This document shows, one piece after another, positions 1 through 8,347 of a DNA stretch of 39,629 nucleotides. How positions within the stretch are numbered: position 1 is the stretch's first letter; every line of letters begins with the position of its first letter. The notes beneath the pieces are model-generated. The model was not told the origin of the DNA and made no database searches. It was given only the letters and a program-made list of their open reading frames with translations. The DNA is from Roseospira navarrensis (GTDB taxonomy: Bacteria > Pseudomonadota > Alphaproteobacteria > Rhodospirillales > Rhodospirillaceae), in contig NZ_WIVE01000037.1 of the NCBI RefSeq assembly GCF_009601025.1, forward strand, positions 1-39,629. The letters run 5' to 3'. The position numbers and the translations under genes are program-made.

Positions 1-63
1 CCGGATCGCGGATCACGATGACAACGGGCAAAGACCCCATCCTGAGACGATCACACGATCCGG

Positions 64-97
64 TGCGGGGCCCCGGGTGGCCACCCGGGGCCCCGCA
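64..97. repeat. 34-bp perfect palindrome without spacer
   Basis: Two 17-bp arms, TGCGGGGCCCCGGGTGG and its exact reverse complement, meet at 80/81 with no spacer. As RNA this would be a very stable GC hairpin. There is no T-run on either side, so a classical intrinsic terminator is not clear. It lies 137 bp beyond the end of the minus-strand gene at 234-536 and could end that transcript or one entering from the left. Nothing else is recognisable in 1-233 apart from this and the repeat unit at 131-170. Confidence 0.7.
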
Positions 98-130
98 ACC
101 CGGCATCTCCACAATGCCACAAATCAAACA

Positions 131-170
131 GACAATCCTGAGTGCCCGAAGGGGGCGAAGGATCTCGTGA
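131..170 (+). repeat. Half copy of intergenic palindromic repeat family
   Basis: This stretch resembles one arm of the paired repeats at 6093-6183 and 13996-14090. The shared pattern is ATCC(C/T)GAG, a central purine-rich core containing CGAAG or GCGAAG, then GAAGGATCTCG. Only one arm is present, so it cannot form the long hairpin of the other two. It is non-coding and sits downstream of the small membrane protein gene at 234-536. Confidence 0.5.
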
Positions 171-233
171 GGCGGGACGACCCATGATCCTGATCGGCGA
201 TGCCCCGGCCTCGTCCGGCTTGTCGGCTGCGCC

Positions 234-536
234 CTACGTCGGAGGGGCCGTCTCGTCGGCCCGTGGGGGCTGGGGCCGTCGCCGCTCCCGCCGGTGGCGG
301 ATGTAGAGCACCAGGACGGCGATGCCCCCCAGCGTGAGCGCGGTCGGGAACAGGGCGACCATCAGGGGCACGCTCGCGACGGCCACCACCGCCGCCACCA
401 CCAGACCGACGGCGGGGATCAGCAGCAGAAGGGCGAAGACGACATTGCAGCCGACATTGACCGGGTCGATCCCGTTCGGCCCCGGTGACGACCTGGGGGA
501 CGACCTGGGGGACGACTCGGGGGGTGGCGCCGCCAT
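234..536 (-). CDS. Small hydrophobic membrane protein, unknown function
   Basis: A 100-residue protein with a Ser-Pro-Arg-rich N terminus, a hydrophobic centre (about residues 27-80) that can hold two to three membrane spans, and a basic tail (RHRRERRRP). The N-terminal SSPR triplets come from a 15-bp tandem repeat near 485-520. The start lies 4 bp after the stop of the 541-843 gene, suggesting translational coupling. No known domain is recognised. Membrane location is inferred from hydropathy and the charged tail. Confidence 0.6.
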   Translation of the reverse strand: MAAPPPESSPRSSPRSSPGPNGIDPVNVGCNVVFALLLLIPAVGLVVAAVVAVASVPLMVALFPTALTLGGIAVLVLYIRHRRERRRPQPPRADETAPPT

Positions 537-540
537 CGGC

Positions 541-843
541 TCAGGCCCCTGCCCGCTCCCGGCCGGCGGCGCGCCAGCGCAACGCCAGGTCGCCGGCGTG
601 GCCCACCAGCGCGGCCACCAGCCACGTCCCGATCCAGGGCCACGGAGCCCCCTTGAGCGCCGCGCCCAGGGCCATCACCAGCGCCGCGCCGGTGGCCAGG
701 TTGAGCAGGATGCCCCAGGGCAGGCCGCGCCGGCCCAGCCGGCGGTGCAGCCAGGCGAGGCCCAGCGCCTCCAGCAGCACCAGCGCCACCAGCAGATCGG
801 CGACGGCCCCCGACTCATACAGATCGGCGAGAACAGCGGTCAT
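541..843 (-). CDS. Small three-span membrane protein, unknown function
   Basis: A 100-residue hydrophobic protein with three likely membrane spans (about residues 15-33, 45-64 and 69-88) separated by short Arg-rich loops (HRRLGRRG). It lies 88 bp downstream of ptsN and 4 bp upstream of the next small membrane protein, all on the minus strand, so the three may be one transcript. The ribosome binding site is weak (AGGA). No family is recognised. Coding status rests on good hydropathy and tight packing. Confidence 0.6.
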   Translation of the reverse strand: MTAVLADLYESGAVADLLVALVLLEALGLAWLHRRLGRRGLPWGILLNLATGAALVMALGAALKGAPWPWIGTWLVAALVGHAGDLALRWRAAGRERAGA

Positions 844-931
844 GCGGGTCCTGGATACGCGAGGCGGGTGCGGAGGGAGAGACCGAACGACTCCCCCCGG
901 CAGGGGGAAGGTTGGAAGGGGGCATCGGGCC

Positions 932-1396
932 TCAGGCCGCCTGACTGGTGCGGCCCGAGGTCAGCAGGCCGTACAGCGCCTCGGGCGTTTCCGCGCCGCG
1001 CAGTTTGTCGCACATGCCTCGGTCGCGCAGCAGGCGGGAGACCCGCGCCAGCGCCTTCAGGTGGTCGGCCCCGGCGCTTTCCGGCGCCAGCAGCAGGAAG
1101 ATCAGGTCCACCGGCTGTTCGTCGATGGAATCGAAGTTGATCGGCCGCGCCAGACGGGCGAACACACCGTACATGCCGGACAGGGCCGGAAGGCGCCCGT
1201 GCGGGATCGCGATGCCGTTGCCCACGCCGGTGGTGCCGAGTCGCTCCCGCTCCAGCAGCACATCGAACAACACCCGCTCGTTCTGGCCGGTCAGGTCCGC
1301 CGCCCGGTGGGACAGCGCCTGCAACGCCTGTTTCTTGCTGGTGACCTTGAGCGGGACCATGACCCCGTCGGGGGAAATGAGATCGGCTATGTCCAT
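932..1396 (-). CDS. ptsN: PTS IIA-like nitrogen regulatory protein PtsN
   Basis: A 154-residue EIIA(Ntr) protein. The phospho-acceptor is His66 in the motif GIAIPHGRL, and the sequence runs in family order from the N-terminal DLISPD segment to LFLLLAPESAGADHLKALA near residue 110. In proteobacteria EIIA(Ntr) is phosphorylated by the PtsP-NPr relay and controls potassium and nitrogen or carbon physiology by protein contact, without sugar transport. The start at 1396 gives the usual family length; an in-frame upstream ATG would add 12 residues. The customary partners rpoN and hpf are not next to it: a 588-bp gap lies upstream. Two small membrane proteins follow. Confidence 0.93.
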   Translation of the reverse strand: MDIADLISPDGVMVPLKVTSKKQALQALSHRAADLTGQNERVLFDVLLERERLGTTGVGNGIAIPHGRLPALSGMYGVFARLARPINFDSIDEQPVDLIFLLLAPESAGADHLKALARVSRLLRDRGMCDKLRGAETPEALYGLLTSGRTSQAA

Positions 1397-1469
1397 CACT
1401 GGCCCTTCGCAGACAACGCTTTCGGATGCCATCCATGGCTGGCGGACGGTACGGCTCACGGCGGCCGCT

Positions 1470-1513
1470 GGCAGAGGCCCCCAAGAGGCCCTTAAGTGGC
1501 CCTTAAGTGGCCC
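1470..1513 (-). repeat. Four 11-bp tandem repeats upstream of ptsN
   Basis: Read on the minus strand the units are GGGCCACTTAA, GGGCCACTTAA, GGGCCTCTTGG and GGGCCTCTGCC. The first two are identical and the last two diverge after the GGGCC core. The period is about one helical turn, so all cores face the same side of the DNA. They lie 74-117 bp upstream of the ptsN start, which would suit an operator array, but no regulator is known from the sequence. Confidence 0.6.
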
Positions 1514-1795
1514 CGCACCGGGGAGACGCCTGACAGGCCCCGGCCGGATCGTCGGCGGCCCGTCCCGCAGGCCGAACCCACCCCGTCCGGAGGCCCGGGC
1601 CGGGCCCTCACGCCGGGCTGTTGAGCGGCGGCGCGCGCGGGTCGGGGCGGCGTCACGTGTGCCCGGCATCGGTCGGCCCGTCAAGCCCCCGCGGGCCCTT
1701 GACGGACCCGGCGGCACGCCAGGGACCACCCTGGACTCCTGCACAGGCAAGGTCCGGAAGCCCCTCCGTCTTTGGATCTGGTGCCCTGTCTATTG

Positions 1796-1829
1796 AGACG
1801 ACGTCTGTCTGGACGACGTCCGTCCGGAC
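1796..1829. repeat. Cluster of short palindromes and 15-bp direct repeat
   Basis: Two adjacent 15-bp units (GACGACGTCTGTCTG, then GACGACGTCCGTCCG) start at 1797 and 1812. They contain the interrupted palindromes AGACGaCGTCT and GGACGaCGTCC, followed by the perfect palindrome CGTCCGGACG at 1820-1829. The cluster is intergenic, about 155 bp downstream of the PNPOx gene. It may be a protein site or an RNA structure; the function is unknown. Confidence 0.5.
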
Positions 1830-1984
1830 GAGGCTGACACGGGCTGGTCGGTGCGCTCTCCCTCCATGGACCGAGATCAAGGCAACGCTTTAGCGTGCGT
1901 CCGCGTGCCGGTCCATGCAAGGAAAATCGATACGACCGCAATCCGTTCCACGTTACGCCGACCGACGGCGCATGCGGGTGCGAC

Positions 1985-2662
1985 TCAGTCGCTGCCTGGG
2001 ATGGGCGCGACGGCCATCCCGAGCGCGGGCGGGGGGGTCCCGGCCGGTGTGTGCGCGTCCGCGACCGCCGCGCCGAGCGCCGTGCGCAGCGGAATCACGC
2101 CCGACCAGACCGGCCAGGACAGGTCGGCCTCGTCGTCCATCGGACCGCCGTCGCGCACCTTGGCGGAGGCCTCGTCCAGCGCCAGCGACAGCACCGCCGT
2201 GGCCTTCAGTTCGGTGTCGGTCATGGGGCGCAGGGCGTCCCAGCGGCCGGGGTAGAGGGACTCGATGAAGCCCTTCAGCCGGGCGCGCTTGGTGTCGGGA
2301 TCCTCGATCCGGTGGGCGCGCCCCAGGATCATGACCGAGCGGAAGTTGGCCGAATGGTGCATGGCCGAGCGCGCCAGCACCAGCCCGTCCAGGATCGAGA
2401 CGGTGACGCAGACCTCGGTCCCGTCGGCGACGGACAGGGTGCGGTTCTTGCTGGCGCCGTGGATGTAGAGGTGATCGCCTTCGCGCCAGTGGAAGGTGGG
2501 CGTCACATAGGGCTGGCCGTCCACCACCACGCCCACATGACACAGCGGCGCGGCATCCAGGATGGCGTCGATGGTGGCGCGGTCGTGGTGACCCCGGCCG
2601 GGCTTGCGGCGCAGGCGGACGCGGTCGGAGGGCGGCGGGGTGGTCTCGACGGAAGGGGACAT
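1985..2662 (-). CDS. PNPOx-fold FMN-binding protein, NimA-like
   Basis: A 225-residue protein of the pyridoxamine-5'-phosphate-oxidase-like split-barrel fold. The segment from about residue 41 (CHVGVVVDGQPYVTPTFHW) and the following GDHLYIHGASKNRT strand match the flavin-binding core of the NimA/general-stress-protein group. The 'AMHHSANFRSVMILGRA' region and the tail 'WSGVIPLRTA' are also typical of short uncharacterised members. These proteins bind FMN or F420 and reduce small molecules; the substrate here is unknown. The start at 2662 has only a weak ribosome binding site but begins just before the conserved fold. The kinase gene lies 59 bp upstream on the same strand. Confidence 0.82.
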   Translation of the reverse strand: MSPSVETTPPPSDRVRLRRKPGRGHHDRATIDAILDAAPLCHVGVVVDGQPYVTPTFHWREGDHLYIHGASKNRTLSVADGTEVCVTVSILDGLVLARSAMHHSANFRSVMILGRAHRIEDPDTKRARLKGFIESLYPGRWDALRPMTDTELKATAVLSLALDEASAKVRDGGPMDDEADLSWPVWSGVIPLRTALGAAVADAHTPAGTPPPALGMAVAPIPGSD

Positions 2663-2721
2663 GGCGATGCGGGTCCAGGTGATGTGGAAGCGCGCAGTAT
2701 GCGCCCTCGTCCGGCGTCTGC

Positions 2722-3240
2722 CTACGGGCGCGGCCGTGACGAGGTCTCCAGGTGCCGCAGGATGTCGGCCACCCCGTCCGCGACGGCGCGGCCGGCCGTG
2801 TCCACCACCAGGCGCTCGCCGTCCCAGGGGGCATACTCGCGCGCCTGCACCTGCGCCCAGGTGGGCAGGCGCTGCCCCGGGATATCCGCCGGCCGCGTCT
2901 CCACCCGCCGCCGGTGTTCCTCGGGGTCGGAGCACACGACCTCCACATCCAGCAGCGGCACCCCGGCCCGGGCCGCCACGTCCCGCCACGCCGCGCGGGT
3001 CAGGGCGATGGGATTGACCGAGTCCGCCACCACGAGGTGCCCCAGCGCCAGATTGTCGGCGGCCGTCCCATACGCGGCCCGGTACCCCGCATCGACCGCA
3101 GACGCCACGCCCAGGGCCGAGTCCGTAATGCCCTGTTCCAGGGTGTCGATCCGCAGCCACACCGCCTTCAGCCGCGCCGCCAGCGCGCGGGCCAGTGTGC
3201 TCTTGCCGGTGCCGGGCCGTCCGGCGAATGCGATCAGCAT
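2722..3240 (-). CDS. P-loop kinase-like ATPase
   Basis: A 172-residue single-domain nucleotide kinase. The Walker A motif GRPGTGKST occupies residues 7-15, followed by a helix ending in RLKAVWLRIDTLEQ, the 'lid and acceptor' layout of the AAA_33/gluconokinase/zeta-toxin-like group. An Arg-rich lid (HRRRVETRPAD) follows about residue 110. It is likely a soluble small-molecule or nucleotide phosphotransferase, but the acceptor cannot be read from the sequence. It is divergent from the helicase gene (51 bp apart) and upstream of the PNPOx-fold gene, with which it may be cotranscribed. Confidence 0.8.
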   Translation of the reverse strand: MLIAFAGRPGTGKSTLARALAARLKAVWLRIDTLEQGITDSALGVASAVDAGYRAAYGTAADNLALGHLVVADSVNPIALTRAAWRDVAARAGVPLLDVEVVCSDPEEHRRRVETRPADIPGQRLPTWAQVQAREYAPWDGERLVVDTAGRAVADGVADILRHLETSSRPRP

Positions 3241-3291
3241 GGGGGCTCCGTCCGTTCCCTCGGGGGTTCGTGATCCCTATACTCCAGCGCG

Positions 3292-6066
3292 ATGACCGAA
3301 CGCCACGCCCCCGCAGAGTCCGCCCCCGGCGCCCCCGGCGCGCCGCTGCCGCGCGTCGCCGTCCCCGCCGTCCCGGCGCTGGCGGCCAGTCCGCGCGCGG
3401 CCGTGCTGGTGCATCCGGACGGCGAGGTGGAGGAGAACACCCCCGCCGTCATCGGCCGCAAGGCCGCCGACCTGCGCCCCCTGGTCTGCCACGAACCGGC
3501 CATGGCCAGGCGATTGGGCCGGGACAGCCTGTTCTGTCACGACATTCTGGCGCTGTACGCCTTCGTCCGCCCGGCCCGCTTCGCCCTGCCCACCATCGCC
3601 GGGCTGGCGGAGGCCCTGGGTGAGCCGCGCCCCGGCGATCTGGTGGAGCAGGCCCTGGTCCTGCCCCGGCTGGCCGGGCTGCTGCTGGACGAACTGACGA
3701 CGCTCATCCGCCAGGACCAGGCGGACGCCCGCACCCTCGCCTTCGCCATGGCGCGCGGCGGCTGGCCCTGGGGCGGGCCGGTGCTGGCCGCGCTGGGGGC
3801 GCGCGGCGACACGCCGCACGGGTCCACCATCGCCCGCGCCTTCCGCGTGTGGGAGCGCCTGACCGAGATCAGCGAGCACGCCCCCGAGGTCGCCGCCGGT
3901 CATCTGCCCGTGACCGACGCCGAGGCGCGCGGCCGCCTCGCCACCCTGCTGGGCCGGGGCGCCGAGGACCGCCCGCAGCAGGCGGACTACGCCAGCGCCG
4001 CCGCCGCCGCCTTCGCGCCCCGCGAGGCCAAGGGCGCCCCGCACATGGTGCTGGCCGAGGCCGGCACGGGCGTGGGCAAGACCCTGGGCTACATCGCGCC
4101 GGCCAGCGTGTGGGCGGAAAAGAACGACGGCGTGGTGTGGATCGCCACCTACACGCGCAACCTGCAACGCCAGCTCGACGGCGAACTGGACCGCCTCTAC
4201 GCCGATCCGGCGGAAAAGGCCCGCCGCGTGGTCATCCGCAAGGGGCGCGAGAACTATCTGTGCCTGCTGAACTTCGAGGAGGCGGTCTCGCGCCTGCCCA
4301 CCCACCAGGCCGCCGCCGTGCCCCTGGGCCTGATGGCGCGCTGGGCGCTGGCCACCCGCGACGGCGATCTGGTCGGCGGCGACTTCCCCGGCTGGCTGGT
4401 GGACATCCTGGGCCGGGGCTGGTCGGTGGCGCTGGCCGACCGGCGCGGCGAGTGCATCTTCGCCGCCTGCACGCACTTCAACCGCTGCTACATCGAAAAG
4501 GCCGTGCGCCGGGCGCGCCGGGCGAAGCTGGTGGTGGCGAACCATGCGCTGGTGCTGGTGCAGGCCGCCCTTGGGGGGCTGGAGGACGGCACCCTGCCCA
4601 CCCGCTACGTGTTCGACGAGGGCCACCACCTGTTCGATGCGGCCGATGGGGCCTTTTCCGCCCACCTGTCCGGCCTGGAGACGGCCGAACTGCGGCGCTG
4701 GCTGCTGGGGGCGGAGGACGGCTCGCGCAGCCGGGCGCGCGGCCTGAAGACCCGCGCCGAGGAGCTGGTGGGCGAGGCCCCGCGCGCCGCCGAAGCGCTG
4801 GTGGAGGTGCTTCAGGGCGCCCGCGTGCTGCCCGGTCCCGGCTGGCATGCGCGTCTGGGCGAGGGCGGCGGGCGCGGCCCGACGGAGCGGTTCCTTTCCC
4901 TGGTGCGCGAACAGGTGCTGGCGCGGGCGCGCGATCCGGACAGCCCCTACTCCCTGGAAGCCGAGGTCGCCCCGCCCCTGCCCGGCCTCGCCGAGGCCGC
5001 AAACGCCCTGGATCTGGCGCTGCACGGACTCGACCAGCCGGTGGCGCGACTGATGAAAGCCCTGGAACAGCGCCTGGACGACGAGGCCGCCAGGCTGGAC
5101 CCCACCACCCGCCAGCGCATCGAAAGCCTGATCCGCAGCCTGGAGCGCCGCGCCCTGCTGCCGGTGCGGGCGTGGCGCGCCATGTGCCGGTCGCTGCAGA
5201 GCGAGACCCCGCCCGAGTACGTGGACTGGCTGGGGATCGAGCGCGCCTATGGCCGCGACATGGATGTGGGCCTGCACCGCCACTGGGTCGATCCCACCGA
5301 GCCCTTCGCCATGGCCGTGGCGAGCCGCGCCCACGGGCTGCTGGTGACCTCGGCGACGCTGCGCGATGGCTCCGGCGATGCCGAGGACGACTGGCAGGCG
5401 GCGGAGCGCCGGACGGGCGCCGTCCATGTGCCCGAGGCCATGCGGGCCGCCGTGCCGTCGCCCTTCGACTACCCCAGCCAGACCCGCGTGCTGGTGGTCA
5501 CGGACGTGCGCAAGGACGAGCCGGACCGCATCGCCGCCGCCTATCGGGAACTCTTTCTGGCGGCGGAGGGCGGGGCGCTCGGCCTGTTCACCGCCATCGG
5601 CCGGTTGCGGGCCGTGCATACGCGGATCGCGCCGGAGATGGATGCCGCCGGCCTGCCGCTCTACGCCCAGCACGTGGACGGCATCGACCCGGCGACCCTG
5701 GTGGACATGTTCCGGGCGGAGGAAAACGCCTGCCTGCTGGGCACGGATGCGATGAGGGACGGCGTGGACGTGCCGGGCCGCTCGCTGCGGCTGATCGTGT
5801 TCGACCGGGTGCCCTGGCCGCGCCCCGACATCCTGCACAAGGCCCGCCGGGCGCACTTCGGCGGCCGCGCCTATGACGACATGGTGACCCGCCTGCGCCT
5901 GAAGCAGGCCTTCGGCCGGCTGGTGCGCCGCGCCGACGACCACGGCGCGTTCGTGCTGCTCGACCCCATGATGCCGTCCCGGCTGGCGGGCGCGTTCCCC
6001 GAGGGCGTGGCCATCGAGCGCATGGGCCTCGCCGAGGCGGTGGAGGCGGTGCGCGGGCTGGCGTGA
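3292..6066 (+). CDS. ATP-dependent iron-sulfur DNA helicase, DinG/XPD family
   Basis: A 924-residue superfamily 2 helicase. Walker A is GTGVGKT (about residues 256-262) inside AEAGTGVGKTLGYIAP, and motif II is DEGHH (from about 442). Four cysteines, Cys324, Cys388, Cys393 and Cys399, lie between them in the XPD/DinG arrangement for a 4Fe-4S cluster. The C-terminal motif VI region is AFGRLVRRADDHG (about 871-883). The first 220 residues form an extra domain seen in longer alphaproteobacterial members. The family unwinds DNA with 5'-3' polarity in repair of stalled forks or R-loops; the exact role here is inference. It is a single-gene unit ending in a palindromic repeat. Confidence 0.92.
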   Translation: MTERHAPAESAPGAPGAPLPRVAVPAVPALAASPRAAVLVHPDGEVEENTPAVIGRKAADLRPLVCHEPAMARRLGRDSLFCHDILALYAFVRPARFALPTIAGLAEALGEPRPGDLVEQALVLPRLAGLLLDELTTLIRQDQADARTLAFAMARGGWPWGGPVLAALGARGDTPHGSTIARAFRVWERLTEISEHAPEVAAGHLPVTDAEARGRLATLLGRGAEDRPQQADYASAAAAAFAPREAKGAPHMVLAEAGTGVGKTLGYIAPASVWAEKNDGVVWIATYTRNLQRQLDGELDRLYADPAEKARRVVIRKGRENYLCLLNFEEAVSRLPTHQAAAVPLGLMARWALATRDGDLVGGDFPGWLVDILGRGWSVALADRRGECIFAACTHFNRCYIEKAVRRARRAKLVVANHALVLVQAALGGLEDGTLPTRYVFDEGHHLFDAADGAFSAHLSGLETAELRRWLLGAEDGSRSRARGLKTRAEELVGEAPRAAEALVEVLQGARVLPGPGWHARLGEGGGRGPTERFLSLVREQVLARARDPDSPYSLEAEVAPPLPGLAEAANALDLALHGLDQPVARLMKALEQRLDDEAARLDPTTRQRIESLIRSLERRALLPVRAWRAMCRSLQSETPPEYVDWLGIERAYGRDMDVGLHRHWVDPTEPFAMAVASRAHGLLVTSATLRDGSGDAEDDWQAAERRTGAVHVPEAMRAAVPSPFDYPSQTRVLVVTDVRKDEPDRIAAAYRELFLAAEGGALGLFTAIGRLRAVHTRIAPEMDAAGLPLYAQHVDGIDPATLVDMFRAEENACLLGTDAMRDGVDVPGRSLRLIVFDRVPWPRPDILHKARRAHFGGRAYDDMVTRLRLKQAFGRLVRRADDHGAFVLLDPMMPSRLAGAFPEGVAIERMGLAEAVEAVRGLA

Positions 6067-6092
6067 GGGGGCACCGGCAGCACGCTCGTGCA

Positions 6093-6183
6093 CGAGATCC
6101 TTCCGTCGCTTCGCTCCGTCAGGATGACATCCTTTCATTTTTTGTGTCATCCCGAGCGAGCGGAGCGAGCCGAGGGATCTCGG
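6093..6183. repeat. Paired intergenic palindromic repeat, hairpin-forming
   Basis: Two related arms face each other: CGAGATCCTTCCGTCGCTTC onward (6093-6129) and TGTCATCCCGAGCGAGCGGA onward (6145-6183), separated by an AT-rich loop. The arms carry the family core (GTCATCC, GAGCGAAGCG or a variant, GGATCTCG). The unit starts 27 bp after the helicase stop, so it may end that transcript. The same unit occurs at 13996-14090 and, as a half, at 131-170. Confidence 0.75.
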
Positions 6184-6338
6184 GAGGCATGCTCTGACTG
6201 CGCCGAATGTGCCGACATGAGAACCTGAACGCGTCGGCCCCGACACCGCCCGCCCGCTCTTGCCTTTTCGCGATGTTAGCGATATCATCCGCAGACTGGC
6301 GCGGGTCGTGCGCGGGTGTCTGCGGGAGGGTATTGGCG

Positions 6339-7460
6339 ATGCTGGATCGGGATTATCCGCTGCTGGTGGGCAGCTACAGCGACATGGACGCCCTGGCCCA
6401 TCAGCCCTACGCGCCGGTGCCCGGGCAGGGCATCTACGCCATGACCCTGGGCGCGGACGGCCGCCTGAGCCTGACCGACACCATTCCGGCCCTGAACCCG
6501 GCGGTGCTGATCCCGCACAGCAACGGCCGGGTGATGTACGCCATCGTCGAGACCATCCGCGAGCCGGGCGAGGTCCGGCGCTACACGGTCACCGAGTCGG
6601 GCTCGCTGGCCTTCCAGGAGGCGTTCCGCGCCTCCGGCAAGTCCACCTGCTATCTGGCGCTGTCCCCGCGCAAGGACGCGGCGATCGTCATCAACTACTG
6701 GGACGCCATCATCGACGTGGTGGACGTGGATGCAGACGGCCGGCTCGGCACGGTGCGCCAGAGCTTCAAGCAATTCTATCGGCCCGAGGGCACCTGGCGG
6801 CAGGTGCAGACCCGCGAGGACCACTGGGGCAACCGGCAGGTCGGCCCCCATGCCCACTGCGCGCACTTCTGGCACGACTGGGTTTTCATTCCCGACCTGG
6901 GCGAGAACGCGGTGTTCCAGTACCGCTACGATGCGGACGCCAAGCAACTCACCCCGGAATGCCACATCGACTTCGAGCCCGGCTCCGGCCCGCGCCACAT
7001 GGCGATGCACCCGACGCTGGACCTCTGCTACGTCTCCAACGAGCTGTTCAACACCGTCTGCGTCGCCCGCCTGGACGCCAGCGACCCCGCGACGGTCAAG
7101 CCGCGCCTGATCCCGGTGCAGTACGAGTCCACGATCGACAACCGCGACGGCGTCAGCTACGTGTCCGAAATCAAGCTGTCGCCGGATGCGCGCTTCCTCT
7201 ACGTCTCCAACCGGGGGGACGACTCGCTGGCCATCTTCCGGGTCGGCGCGGACGGCCTCCTGGAGCGCGCCGGGCTGGTGCCCACGGGCGGCAAGTTCCC
7301 CCGCCACTTCGGGATCACGCCGGACGGCAAGGCGGTCATCGTGGCCAACCAGGATTCCGGTCACGTGCGCGTGTTCGCCCGCGACGTGGAGACCGGGCGG
7401 CTGACCATGACCGACGAGATCCAGGACATCCCGGCCCCCAACTACATCCGCTTTCTGTGA
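6339..7460 (+). CDS. Seven-bladed beta-propeller lactonase (YbhE/Pgl-like)
   Basis: A 373-residue protein of the lactonase family related to E. coli 6-phosphogluconolactonase Pgl. Blade signatures include GSGPRHMAMHP, YVSEIKLSPDARFLYVSNRG and KFPRHFGITPDGKAVIVANQ, all typical. It probably hydrolyses a sugar or sugar-acid lactone in the cytoplasm; no signal peptide is seen. The start at 6339 is preceded by GGGAGGG at a suitable distance; longer in-frame starts have no such site and would add a Cys-rich tail. It heads a plus-strand block with hydroxypyruvate isomerase and a reductase, so the lactone may be a short-chain aldonolactone instead of 6-phosphogluconolactone (inference). Confidence 0.87.
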   Translation: MLDRDYPLLVGSYSDMDALAHQPYAPVPGQGIYAMTLGADGRLSLTDTIPALNPAVLIPHSNGRVMYAIVETIREPGEVRRYTVTESGSLAFQEAFRASGKSTCYLALSPRKDAAIVINYWDAIIDVVDVDADGRLGTVRQSFKQFYRPEGTWRQVQTREDHWGNRQVGPHAHCAHFWHDWVFIPDLGENAVFQYRYDADAKQLTPECHIDFEPGSGPRHMAMHPTLDLCYVSNELFNTVCVARLDASDPATVKPRLIPVQYESTIDNRDGVSYVSEIKLSPDARFLYVSNRGDDSLAIFRVGADGLLERAGLVPTGGKFPRHFGITPDGKAVIVANQDSGHVRVFARDVETGRLTMTDEIQDIPAPNYIRFL

Positions 7461-7524
7461 CCGCGCGGCCGGGCGCCCACGGTTGCGCCCGGTCCCGGCC
7501 CGCTCCGACCAGGGGAGGCCCGTC

Positions 7525-8298
7525 ATGCCGAAGTTTTCCGCCAACCTTGGGTTCCTGTGGCGGGACCGCCCGCTGCCCGAGGCCATCCGCGCCGCCAAGC
7601 GGGCCGGCTTCGACGCCGTCGAATGCCACTTCCCCTATGACGAGGACGCCGACGCGGTCAACGCCGCCCTGGCCGAGACCGGCTTCACCATGCTGGGCCT
7701 GAACACGCGGCTGGGGGCCAACGGACCGGAGGACTTCGGCGTCATGTCGTTGTCGGGTCGCGAGGCCGAGGCCCACGGCCTGATCGACGAGGCGCTGGCC
7801 TACGCCGTCGCCATCGGCTGCCCCAACATCCACGCGGTGGCCGGCCGCAGCCACGGCGCCGAGGGCGCGCAGGCGGTCTACAAGGCCAACCTCGCCTATG
7901 CCTGCGAGCGCGCGGGGGCGCACGGCCGGACCATCCTGATCGAGCCCATCAACCAGCGCGATGCGCCGGGGTTCCACCTGCGCTCCGTCGCCCACGCGCT
8001 CGACACCATCACGGCCGTGGGCGCGCCCAACCTGAAGCTGATGTTCGATGCCTACCACACCCAGATCACCGAAGGCGACCTGACCGAGCGCGTGCGCGCC
8101 GCCCTGCCCCACGTGGGGCACGTCCAGATCGCGGCGGTGCCGGACCGGGGCGAGCCGGACGCGGGCGAGGTGAACTATCCGGCCTGGCTGGCGGCGCTCG
8201 ATGCCATGGGCTGGGACGGCTACGTGGGCGCCGAGTACAAGCCGCGCGGCGCGGACACCGACGCCGGCCTGGGCTGGCTGAAGGGGTATGGGCGTTAG
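7525..8298 (+). CDS. hyi: Hydroxypyruvate isomerase family protein
   Basis: A 257-residue TIM-barrel isomerase of the Hyi/OtnI group. Diagnostic segments are HVQIAAVPDRGEPDAGEVNY and GAEYKPRG near the C terminus, which closely follow E. coli Hyi as I recall it. Likely catalytic acids are Glu140 (LIEPINQRD) and Glu237, with metal or substrate ligands in the DAYHTQ strand. Hyi converts tartronate semialdehyde and hydroxypyruvate; OtnI acts on 2-oxo-tetronates, and the two cannot be separated by eye. A strong AGGGGAGG site precedes the start. It follows the lactonase by 64 bp and precedes the reductase, a pairing like E. coli hyi-glxR. Confidence 0.88.
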   Translation: MPKFSANLGFLWRDRPLPEAIRAAKRAGFDAVECHFPYDEDADAVNAALAETGFTMLGLNTRLGANGPEDFGVMSLSGREAEAHGLIDEALAYAVAIGCPNIHAVAGRSHGAEGAQAVYKANLAYACERAGAHGRTILIEPINQRDAPGFHLRSVAHALDTITAVGAPNLKLMFDAYHTQITEGDLTERVRAALPHVGHVQIAAVPDRGEPDAGEVNYPAWLAALDAMGWDGYVGAEYKPRGADTDAGLGWLKGYGR

Positions 8299-8347
8299 GA
8301 TCCGCCCGCGCCCACCAACCGACCTCCGGACCTGAGAGGGACTTCCG

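Larger units (their letters stand above)
1397..1984. other. 588-bp intergenic region, repeats but no convincing gene
   Basis: No frame here encodes a recognisable protein; the open frames are Arg/Pro/Gly-rich shadows. It holds four 11-bp tandem units close to ptsN and a cluster of palindromes around 1796-1829, annotated separately. Transcription of ptsN probably starts here, but I see no clear -35/-10 pair on the minus strand. Confidence 0.6.

Noticed and set aside
485-520. Tandem 15-bp repeat as a regulatory array
   Set aside because: It lies within the coding region of the 234-536 gene and keeps frame, giving SSPR repeats, so a coding explanation is sufficient.
1621-1893. Small open frames in the gap upstream of ptsN, including a search for hpf
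   Set aside because: They lack ribosome sites, are Arg/Pro/Gly-rich and show no HPF-like segment.
3277-6288. Long open frame of about 1000 codons antisense to the helicase
   Set aside because: It is rich in Gly/Ala/His/Gln with no domain, and mirrors the codon pattern of the helicase on the other strand, as expected in GC-rich DNA. The helicase motifs fix the true strand.
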